Below, one piece after another: positions 23,049 to 32,817 of a stretch of DNA of 64,000 bases. Below the pieces are notes generated by a model. It was not told where the DNA came from. It was given only the letters and a program-made list of their open reading frames with translations, and searched no databases. A program made the position numbers and the translations under genes. The DNA comes from Paracentrotus lividus (taxonomy: Eukaryota > Echinodermata > Echinoidea > Camarodonta > Echinidae). The stretch lies in assembly GCA_940671915.1 (NCBI GenBank), contig CALNVZ010000080.1, positions 498,127 to 562,126 of the forward strand. Reading direction: 5' to 3'. Each line of letters begins with the position of its first letter. Position 1 is the first letter of the stretch.

Positions 23049-24063
23049 CAGTGGTGGCCAAAATTATTAGAACACCAAGTAAATTTAAATGATTTTCGTT
23101 GTATTCATTCAGTTGACCATTTAAATTACTTTTAAAATGCCTGGAATGTCTACAAAAGTCATTATTATACTTTAAAAACTAAATAACATAGTCATGCGTT
23201 TGGAACTCGCCCACAACTCGCCCCAAAATCGCCTTTTTTGTGTTACGCGACCAATTGTAAAATCTAAAAAATCTTGCCTATACATGTATCAGGATCAAAG
23301 TGTCATAACGTTAAAAATATTAAGTCTCTCCCTACAAAAGTATACATTTTCTGAAAGGAAAGTTCATGAGAATGTCAAAAATGTCATTCACAATACGATA
23401 GGGTAAGGTAGTAACATGTTCTGTGGGAATTTTTAAATAATTTGTGAGGGGCCCCAAATTTTTAATTTAGAGCCCCCATTTAAGTCCCCTTTTCTTCCGA
23501 CCCTTCATATTTCAACATATTTGAATTGCTCATGAAATTTCCTTCTAAAAATATACATTTACAAAGAGTGTCTTCATTTAAAGAAAAAAAAAGTCGTAAC
23601 CTTCAATGGGCATGGTTATTTTGGTCATCTCACCACCAAGGGAGGGGGCGAATCCACCCCTCCCCATTTGACCAAATTTTCTGAAACTTGGCAGGTATTT
23701 GAGGTATATTAGAATGAATAAGCCTGCTAAGTTTCATACTTCTACCTGAAATACTTTTGGAGCAATCGGCATATGTAATTGGCATTTTACTTTGTTTGCA
23801 TTTGGACTAGATGTTTAATATACAAGTCTATAGGGAAACCAAAAGCGCATAGCGCAATTATTTTTAATGCTACGCATTACCAGATGGTCGAAACTATATA
23901 ACTTTGGTATCAAAATATACGTAAGACCCTATGCTAAAAAGTCATGAAAGCTCATGGCACACAAATGATATCTTTAACCTTATTTCGGTAAATGAACTAG
24001 GGCATTGATAATCCCATAGACTTTATGTAGGTTCAGGTGTTCTAATAATTTTGGCCACCACTG
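23049..24063. mobile_element. Tc1-like element, longer copy
   Basis: Starts CAGTGGTGGCCAAAATTATT and ends with the exact inverse, flanked by TA (23047-23048, 24064-24065). It is 1015 bp and encodes no recognisable transposase. The uninterrupted target GATGTTGATG-TA-TGTGTTTC is preserved at 24961-24980 in the duplicated intron, so the insertion and its TA duplication can be read directly. It is related in inverse orientation to 8475-8982. Confidence 0.85.
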
Positions 24064-24663
24064 TATGTGTTTCATATTTTTGGGCATGCAATTCATGTGT
24101 TTTTATATCAATAAGAAAATAGTTCTTGCTGTGATTCACAGAGGAACAAAATAATCTATATTCTGAAATTTTGGGTACAAAAAACAAATTTAAATTATTT
24201 TACAATTGTCAGGGACCGCAGAGCTTTTTTGAACGTGGAGGGGGCTAAACAGGCGACAAATCACAAATCTATGGTCATTTTCGCCTTTTTGTACACGTTT
24301 GCAGAAAAAATGTCCCCTGAAAAAAAAACTCGGCTTCGCTGCCCCTGGTTGTGAATGATGTTCTATATATTTAGCCCTTTTAATATATCCCAAGGAAACT
24401 AAAATAAAAATGCATTGTCTCACAATCTTAATATTGCTATAAAAAACAATACACAGTGTATTGTTTACCATGCTCTCACACATTTATATAGCTCTATTTA
24501 TATCTGTTGACTACAGCATATTAATAACATGTATAGCTCTAGCTTAGATAATATATTATCTTCTATCAAGTAGAGGATTTGATTTTGTAATTCATTTGAC
24601 ATTAAACAACAAGACTACATGTATATTGCAATTATTTTGGGCTCATTCATTTCTTCTAAACAG

Positions 24664-24825
24664 GTTGAATCTCTTCAAATAGATGACTATGATATCAGTA
24701 AGTCTGCATCACAAACTCTAGGTGCTTGTATCTGTGCCATGACATGCCTTCAGGATGTCAAATTATCAGGGAAACTTTCAGATGGATTCTACAGTGCACT
24801 TATAAAAGGAGCTTCATCATTGAAG
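24664..24825 (+). CDS. NLR gene A, LRR exon d2
   Basis: 54 codons, phase 0-0, acceptor TAAACAG and donor GTAGAA. It reads VESLQIDDYDISKSASQTLG ... GASSLK. It is very close to exon d1 (12771-12932), and the following intron is also nearly identical to the one after d1, apart from the two transposons, so exon plus intron were duplicated as a unit. Confidence 0.8.
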
Positions 24826-25557
24826 GTAGAAAGATTTATAAATGTAATGGCTTGAAGTACCCAAGAGAAATTTTCCCTGTAATTTAATGGTTTAGGATTT
24901 GCCAATACTTCTTTTGTTTTCTCTTCCTTTCAAAAAAGCAGTCATAAATCCTTTGATGTAGATGTTGATGTATGTGTTTCATATTTTGGGGCATGCAATT
25001 CATGTGTTTATATATCAATAAGAAAATAGTTCTTACTGTGATACACAGAGGGAAAAATAATCTATATTCTGAAATGTTTGGTACAAAAAACAAAATTACT
25101 GTACAATTGTCAGAGGCCGCGGAGCTTTTTTGAAAGTGGAGGGGGCTGAACAGGCAACAAATCACAAATCTATGGTCATTTCCGCCTTTTGTACACATTT
25201 GCTGAAAAAGTGCCCTCTGGAAAAAAAACCTGCAGCGCACCCGCCCCTGGTTGTGAATGACATTCTGTATATTTAGCCCATTTGATATATTCAAAGGAAA
25301 CTAAATTTTAGAATGCACTCTCACAATCTTAATATTAATATAAAACAATGCGCACTGCACTTTTTACCATGCTCTTTAATAAATGTCACATTTATTTACC
25401 TCAAATTTTTTATTTGTTGACTTTAGTGTTTCACACAATAGCTTATAGCTTAGATAATAGATTATCATATATGAAGTAGACTTTTTGATATTATTATTCA
25501 ATTGGCATTAAAAAGCAAGACTATATTTTGCTCTCATTTATTTCTTCTTCATATCAG
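24826..25557 (+). other. Intron of gene A, duplicated unit
   Basis: Matches the intron after exon d1 once the DIRS-like and Tc1-like elements are removed (compare 24064-24660). It contains both empty sites, at about 24940-24951 and at 24971-24972. Confidence 0.75.
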
Positions 25558-25719
25558 GTTGAATCTCTTCAAATAGATGACAATGATATCAGTGAGTCTG
25601 CATCACAAACACTAGGTGCTAGTATCTGTGCCATGCCATGCCTCAAGGATGTCAAAATAAGAGGCAAACTATCGGAAGGATTCTACAATGAACTCAGAAT
25701 AGGAGCTTCATCACTACAG
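25558..25719 (+). CDS. NLR gene A, LRR exon d3
   Basis: 54 codons, phase 0-0, acceptor ATATCAG and donor GTATAA. It reads VESLQIDDNDISESASQTLG ... GASSLQ and is closest to gene B exon 36196-36357. Confidence 0.8.
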
Positions 25720-25975
25720 GTATAAGACACAGCAAACATCAACATATACACTGATCATTTAAAATTTCCTACTTTACATGTACAGATTAAGAAACAATTA
25801 CTAGAAAAACAATCATATTGGGGCTTTGGAGGAAAGTGGTCAAAGAATTATTGCCTGAGATTTTATGTGATATATCATCCAATTAGAAATACTAAGCAAG
25901 TAGTATAAGTACACAAATGATGATTGTGGACCTAGTAAAATACTATGCTTTACATTCATATTTGGTTCTTGATAG

Positions 25976-26405
25976 ATTGAATCTCTTCAAATACATGACC
26001 GTGATATCAGTGATTCTGCATCACAAACACTAGGTTCAAGTATCTGTGCCATGACATGCCTCAAGGATGTCAAATTATCAGGGAACCTGCCTATTACATG
26101 AATTCTATAATGTGATGCATCACATTGAAATCAGACACAAGTCGCCGAGCAAATTCAGCACAACGTCGAGGAAATCGGCAAAATAATAAAAAATTGTCTT
26201 ATATGGGGGAAAATATTTTTGTTTATTTCCTTAAATTTCAATGTTTCTTGTATGCTCTGTAAAAAAAAATGAGTAGAAATGATAGGGGAAAGCCTTTAAA
26301 AATGGATTGTTTTGTTGCAATCTTTGACTTTTTTCTGGCGACTTGTGTCTGATATTGATATGAAGAGTCACCAATGTACTCAGAGAAGGAGCTTTATCAC
26401 TAAAG
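25976..26405 (+). pseudogene. NLR gene A, LRR exon d4 broken by an insertion
   Basis: It begins as a normal d-type exon (IESLQIHDRDISDSASQTLG) after acceptor TTGATAG, but runs into a stop at 26098-26100. About 30 bases later it is interrupted by a 224-bp inverted-repeat element. The tail of the exon (CTCAGAGAAGGAGC ... CTAAAG|GTAGTG) resumes after 26370. Gene A would lose its open frame here unless the exon is skipped, which its phase 0-0 boundaries would permit. Confidence 0.7.
26130..26353. mobile_element. Short inverted-repeat element (MITE) in an LRR exon
   Basis: The ends are ATCAGACACAAGTCGCC and its exact inverse. They are flanked by ATTGAA at the left and ATTGAT at the right, a possible 6-bp target duplication with one mismatch. 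No coding capacity. Confidence 0.6.
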
Positions 26406-26620
26406 GTAGTGAGATACAACTAACATTGATATGTACATTTTTTTTGCTTCTTTACATGTACATGTAGGCCAACAGCTTGGGAAATAATTATTAGACCAAA
26501 CTATATGGTAGCTTAGTGTGAAAGTGGTCTAATAAGTATTGCCTAAGCTGTATCTGATATGTCATCTCATCAGAAATACTAAGCAAGTAGTGTAATATTG
26601 GGCAAATAATGATTATGGAT
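26406..26620 (+). other. Intron of gene A up to the assembly gap
   Basis: Alignable with the introns following other d exons (GAAATACTAAGCAAGTAGT). It ends at the run of N, so any further LRR or 3' exons of gene A are hidden. Confidence 0.6.
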
Positions 26621-26720
26621 NNNNNNNNNNNNNNNNNNNNNNNNNNNNNNNNNNNNNNNNNNNNNNNNNNNNNNNNNNNNNNNNNNNNNNNNNNNNNNNN
26701 NNNNNNNNNNNNNNNNNNNN
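26621..26720. other. Assembly gap (100 N)
   Basis: Exactly 100 unknown bases, the usual placeholder for a gap of unknown size. The real distance between gene A and gene B cannot be inferred. Confidence 0.98.
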
Positions 26721-28142
26721 CTATATCTATTTCATTTTTGGATCTAGAAGACTAGATAGGCCTAGATCCAGATCTAACTTAGAATCTAACGTTAGATAGA
26801 TCTAGATCTAAGTTAGATGTTACTGTTAGATCTGCTCAGAATCTAAAAACAAACTGAACTGGCACAACTGGATTCTGGAACACAAGACCAGGATGGGAAA
26901 ATATACCTTATCCTTAAGAGTAATTTGGTCTACAGCTAGCTAAACAAAGCTCTGTCGCGTGATGTAGACCTAACGTTAAAGCTAAGTTAGCTCTGGACTT
27001 ACTGCCGCAGCCGCGCCCGTAACTTCATGGCAGCGTCCCGGGGCTAGCTCGGGACCAGGTCTTACGATCGTTCGTGAGGTCGTTCTCAACAACAAAAGAG
27101 TTTTGTCTTGGAAGAGTGATCAAGAATAGGCCTAGGTCATCTTCGGTTTCTTAAGTGTTATGAAACTAAAACAACATCCATGGCACTAAAGTTTCCAAAC
27201 ATAAGAGTTAGGCCTATATTTTAATTTTCGGGTTAAATTAAGTTACAGGACCATCAATAGTCTCCGGAAAACGGTGTAGTCGAGTCTTCACAACCAATGC
27301 GTAATCTGAACAGGTGGGACTATTGTTGCGATGGTAAAAAAAAGCTCACATAATTGACGCTTTTAAACACCGGTCGGTTGATCTCTACTGAATATAATTA
27401 TTTCCCATTGTAAAAAATACCGTGCTTTCTCAAATAGCTTCCGTATGAATGATAAATACATAAACATATTCATACTTCACCCGAAAAAGTGAAATAATAC
27501 CCGACATCGGAACATCAACGTCATTACGATAAGTTAACTAAACCCTCTGAGCTGACTAACTATTGGGGGCGAATCTTTTAGTGCTCATCGACTGACCGTA
27601 TTTTAGTAGCGCCTGCTAACTTTACATCACCCTTCGTGAATACGCCTAACTAACCTTTAGTTTAACATTATATTTCTAACGTAGAGGCGTATTTTTGATA
27701 ATGTACCCTACTAAAGTTAGTAAGCTGACCTGACGTATTTAATCTACATCCCTCAATCTCAACTATGATTGTTCTTAGTTCCCTTGTCGAAATTAGCAAG
27801 GGTAACCTAAATACGTATTTAGGTAGGCCTACTAATTAGTCACGCTTCTGAGCCAATACCGGCCAGTAAGGTTTTACTTTACCCACATCCATTTATTTTA
27901 TCTAGACAGTTCACGTTACAATGGTTTCCAAATCACTTCTGTCAAAACTCTCTCGAAAAATGAAGCAATTGACTTTACGTGTATAAAATATTTGAAGCGC
28001 CTATAAAAATAATTGGGTTATCATGCTCAAATTTAAAGCAATTTATTGTCTAGAAAACATACACAAAATTGAGGGAAAACAAAACCAACTTTTTTGGGTC
28101 AGTGAGACAAAATGTGTTAACCTGATGCATAAACAACCTTAA
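26721..28142. other. Intergenic sequence between genes A and B
   Basis: Starts with a cluster of TAGATCT / AGATCTA repeats (26735-26850). The rest is moderate-AT sequence without an exon I can support. No Death-domain or 2A-like exon for gene B was found here. Confidence 0.5.
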
Positions 28143-28937
28143 CCTATTTCTGACTGGGCTTTTCAAGAGAGTTTTGACTGGAGGGGGGGGTCAATTTGAC
28201 CCCCGCGCCCCCCCCCCCCCCTCCCCCCCCCCCTCAGATCTCGCCGCGGATGGTCAGACTCGTCGCAAAATTTTGCGCGAACGTTCGCGATATGTTTCTT
28301 TTGAAAAAATTTTCACATTATTTATTTATGCTAATTTATGCATACTCATGTATGCAAATTAGATGCTTTTTTTATGGAATCATTAATATTTTCATTAATA
28401 AATATAGTTATAAGCCCCCAAATTTTTTTCTAAAAGTCTGAGCTAGCAAAGACAACAGTACATGACATTGAACAAATAACAATTTCAAATTAATTCTTTT
28501 GGTATTCTATTGTTTTATGAATTTCTTATGTATTCTATTGTTTTTATTTCTGATGTATTTCTTTGTTGTTGTAATTATTTATGCTTGAGAAATGTATTTT
28601 TATCAATATAAAGATAAATTTAATCAATCAAAAGGCTCAGAAGGCACAATTACCAGTGTTATAAAGCAATTTAGAAAAAACAGTATTTTGTACACAAATG
28701 CATGCAAAATGACGATTTTCGATCAATTTTGGCCTGAAATGCGATTACATAATGTTGCGTAACGCGAGAACGGAGTGCCCAATTTTTTTTAACTTGGTGT
28801 AAAAAATTGCGGGACACTTAAAAAGAAAAAAGTCATAATGCGCCGGGTTGCGATTCACAGTGGTTGCGCCGGCAGTCCGCCCGATTTCTGTACAGGGGCG
28901 GGTTCAAATTGAACCCCCCCCCCCCAGTCAGAATAGG
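28143..28937. mobile_element. TTAA-flanked inverted-repeat element
   Basis: The left end CCTATTTCTGACTGG and the right end CCAGTCAGAATAGG are inverse to each other with one extra base. TTAA lies at both sides (28139-28142, 28938-28941), as for piggyBac-type insertion. Long C and G runs follow just inside the ends (28180-28232, 28913-28925). No transposase, about 795 bp. Confidence 0.65.
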
Positions 28938-29115
28938 TTAAGCTGGTCTCTGCTACAGCTGCTAATGTAATAAATATCATGACCATGAATATTATGTGCA
29001 AATCTGTCCGTGTAGATTTGCATTGGAACATGTATCTATGTGTCTATTTTCTTTGAAAACATAGTTCCACTGTTTGACATATCATTATGTCCCTTATTTC
29101 TTTTCCACAAATTAG

Positions 29116-31697
29116 ATCCACAGTCTAGATCCGTTATGGCTGCAAGACAAAGAAGTTCACTTGAAATGCCTAACATTGCAACAACCATGCCTCTACAGGC
29201 ACAACCAATGGATTACTCAAACCAACAACCTTACCCTAGCCATGTGCATTATCATCCATCACATAACATAGCCTCTCATCAATATGCTGCATCAAGTTCC
29301 AGTCAAGATCCGTTACCATCTAGATATCAAGGGAATCCAGTTATACCTCCTACATTTGGGACTCAATGGGGTTTTACTCCGTCATACCAAGTAGGGCCTC
29401 AAGGATTGCAGTTCCAGAATCAAAGATTACAACCCTATCATCCATCGTCATCATATGGACAATTTGCACCAAATGGTATTGTTCCTGCTCAACATGGTAA
29501 CTCCCCTGCACAACAAGATATGCACACTGGTGCTGATCCATTGCTCACAGGAGAACGTACCAACCCAAACACACAATGGAATAATCCAGCTGTGTCCTCC
29601 CAATTACAAAATACTGGATCTTACCACCTACCTCAACTAGATTCATCGGAAACTCATGGGCAAATAATGTTACGTGATCCGAGCCATAATATCTCTTCCC
29701 ATATAATTGTGCAAAATTCAATATCTACCTCTAATCTACCACAGGAATCCCAAGCTCCAAACAGATCCAGAACTTTCCTTGTCAATCCAACAACACAGCA
29801 AACTGTATCTGATAGACAGACATCGGCACAACCTCATTCAATAAACTATGGTGATCAGTCGCAAATAAGAACATCACAGTCAGGAACACTGCACTCTGCA
29901 GCTCCATCAATGTCTGCAGACCAAACTAATCAGAATCCTTCTTCTTCCAAACCAATAACTTCAGATCTTCATGGAGGGTACGCATTTGGAACATCAAGAT
30001 CTAATCCTCTCAAGAAGAGGACTGTTACAAGTGCACCTGTACAACAAATACCTGTGCCTACCGTATACCCTACTTTGTCTTCTTATGCATCCCCCACCAT
30101 GCCATCTGGACACACATGTACCTATGTCCAACAAAATCAATCTGTTCCATCAGCCAATTGTAACTACCCAATGTCACATGTTCAACTAAAAAAGTGTATT
30201 GCTGATATACAAGATTATTACAGGGTTCAACTTTGTCAGATATCAACTAGCCCACTTGATTCAGACTCAATAGTTGAACTTCAATCTATTTTCACCAATC
30301 TTTCATTGGTGAAAGAAGATAGAAATAAACAGAAGAAAATCCCATTGAAGTATGAAGACCTGCTCACTGTTGATATGAATGGAAAACCAGCAAGATGTAT
30401 CATGATTCAAGGAGAGGCAGGAGTTGGTAAAACAACATTCTGTGCAAAGATTGCTTGGGACTGGGTTACAGGTGACCATTATCAAGATTACACTCTTGTA
30501 GCCATTGTTCCTCTTCGTGATGCAAACAGTGGGAAAACAGTTGGCCAGGTACTGAAGACTTATTTGCCTGATGACAATGATGTGACTTCAGAGCAACTTG
30601 ATGAGTACATCCTGACAAATCAGGATAAGGTCCTGACTGTATTTGATGGTTTTGATGAGTTTAGTGTAGAAATGTCCAATGAAGGAAACCAGATAGTACA
30701 AATTATAAAAGGTAAAAGACAAACATCTGGGAGAGTCATTATCACAACAAGACCATGGAAGGCACAGGAAATAACAATTGTTAGAGAACTGACCAAGCAG
30801 TATATACATGTTAACATCGAGGGATTTATGAAAAGAGATATTAAAACTTATGTAAACAAATTTTATCAAAATGACAAAACGTCTGCGCAGACCCTCTTAG
30901 AGTATATGGAAGAGGGTAGCTTAATAGCGGAAACAATGGCTCCTTTTCCAATCTTTTGCTCAATGCTGTGTCACCTGTGGAAAGAGGTGGAACATCGAAA
31001 AGTAATTTGTAAACTTCAGACATTTTCTCAATTATTTCATGAAATGATTGCTCTCCTCAAGCAACACTACGTGTCCAAGCATGTTAATGAAGAGGACAGT
31101 GATTCTATTGAGAGCTTTGGAGAAAGAATAAATATTCATTTCAAGAAGATCAGCAAGGTTGCATTCAATGGTCTGCTGGAAAAACAACTTGTTTTCTTAG
31201 AAGAAAGATTCAGCTGCTGTGTTGATGATCTTCGTGTTGCATGTGAAGTTGGAATACTAACAAAAGAAAGAACAAAGCGTAATAGAGATCAATCTGTAAG
31301 AAAACTGGCTAGACTGGAATCTACTGTTTCATTCCCTCACAAACTCTTTCAAGAATACATAGCAGGGCTGTATCTCCAATATTTATTTCATTCAAACGAG
31401 GTTGAATTTAATAATCAAATGAAAAAACGTATTTTGAGGAAATCAGGAGAATTCTGATATCTTCTTTATTTTGTTGGATCTTTGGATGAAGATATAGCTA
31501 AATATATAGTGACAAAACTAATGGCCCAAAAACGATGCAAATTGAATTTCATTGTGGAAGTTGCACTGGAATGTCAGAGTGAGGAGGCTGCAAAACTCAT
31601 TGAAGCAGAGCATCCTGAAATCAATCAGTCTCTGACCATTAAGAAGGGTTCACGTAGCCATGTGATTGCAGGTTATATCTTCACATTCAAACATTTG
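29116..31697 (+). pseudogene. NLR gene B, NACHT exon with in-frame stop
   Basis: Paralog of the gene A exon. The acceptor AAATTAG ends at 29115 and leaves a phase-1 junction as in gene A; the first ATG inside is 29136. From that Met: residues 1 to about 345 are low-complexity and rich in Gln, Ser, Pro, Asn and Tyr; then a pre-NACHT helical segment (KKCIADIQDYYRVQLCQIS), Walker A GEAGVGKTT at 426-434, and Walker B VFDGFDEF about 75 residues later. The frame stops at TGA 31455-31457, where gene A has CGA (Arg), a CpG-type transition. Beyond it the same frame stays open to the donor at 31698 (FTFKHL). The stop removes the end of the NACHT module and all LRRs. It could be a pseudogene, a polymorphic null allele, a sequencing error, or a truncated adaptor-like protein of 773 residues. 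Confidence 0.85.
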
Positions 31698-32655
31698 GTG
31701 AGATGTTGTTTACTTTACCATATTGGGTCAGTATTCACAAAAGTGTCCTTAGCTTAAATCTGCGGTTTAATTTTTAGTAGCAAAATGTGATAAATTCTGT
31801 CAAGATTGTTATGCTCCTGGAATTGTATTTTAATGATTAGGAAAACTTTTAAAAGTACTTACCAATTCCAGGCACTTTTTTAAAAGTTTCAATTTTAAAA
31901 ACAATAGAATACAAAAGAAAAGAAACTTGATACAGATTTTTCTTTAAGTACATTTCACCAGCAGCCAAAGAGTCTGTAAACAAGAAATAGCACTTTTAGG
32001 GCTTTATTTAATTAATTTGAGCAAATCTTAGATTTCATGAATTAATTAGCATAATTAATTAGTGCTGAAATTTTTTCAAAGAATATGACTCTTCAGTTTT
32101 GTAGATGATGTTGTGGGTAACGCGCGTGCCAATTTTTGGCGCGATCGCACGCTCAACGGCCGAGATCTTGGGGGGGGGGGGGTGGGCCTGAATCAGCCCC
32201 CCAGTTTTAATGTGTGTCAAAATAGCTCAGTCTTTTTTGGGTTAAGTGAAGCTTAGCTTTAAAACAAAGTTGTGAATACAGGCCTTTGAGTTTTTGCTAG
32301 ATTGTATGTTCTTAGACCTTTTATGTCATGAGCAATTAAAACAGTATTTTAAGTTGCTTACAACTAACTAAAAAGATCTAATTTATGTTCAATAATTTAA
32401 AAATATTTCCACCGTAAGACCAGGATATTTCTCTCAAAATTTGTATAGAAATTTGTTTGAACTCCATGGTAGTTCAGAATTACTTTGTATTTGTGCGGTG
32501 CCATTGTGTGCTCCTATTGTCCGATACTTCCCGTGCAAACTTAACCTCCGGTTCAGAATACGGCCTGTCTGACCAAAATTGTACTTCAACAAAGAAGAGT
32601 ATATATAATATAGTAACAATACTATACCCACATGTCTTTTTTTTTCTTTATGCAG
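31698..32655 (+). other. Intron of gene B with dispersed repeat
   Basis: Aligns with gene A intron 5628-6698. It includes a copy of the dispersed repeat at about 31910-32230 with a G run at 32169-32182. Confidence 0.7.
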
Positions 32656-32817
32656 GTGTCACTACACATTGGAACCTTCTGTAGCAGTAAGGCACTATCA
32701 CGAATCATCGCAGATACAGTCTGCTCTGTAAAAAGTTTGAAACGACTCAAAATTGGGCCATGTACTCTTGTTGATGAATTCATCACTAGTATGGAAGAAC
32801 GTGCTAAAGATGTGATG
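32656..32817 (+). CDS. NLR gene B, LRR exon a
   Basis: 54 codons, phase 0-0, acceptor TTATGCAG and donor GTAAAT. It reads VSLHIGTFCSSKALSRIIAD ... and is paralogous to 6699-6860. It is downstream of the premature stop, yet its own frame is intact, which suggests the stop is young. Confidence 0.75.

Noticed and set aside
29040-29115. Extending gene B to ATG 29040 (MSIFFENIVPLF...)
   Set aside because: The sequence just before 29116 has a pyrimidine-rich acceptor ending in AG, and the phase matches gene A's exon start, so an intron is more likely. A start at 29040 cannot be excluded.
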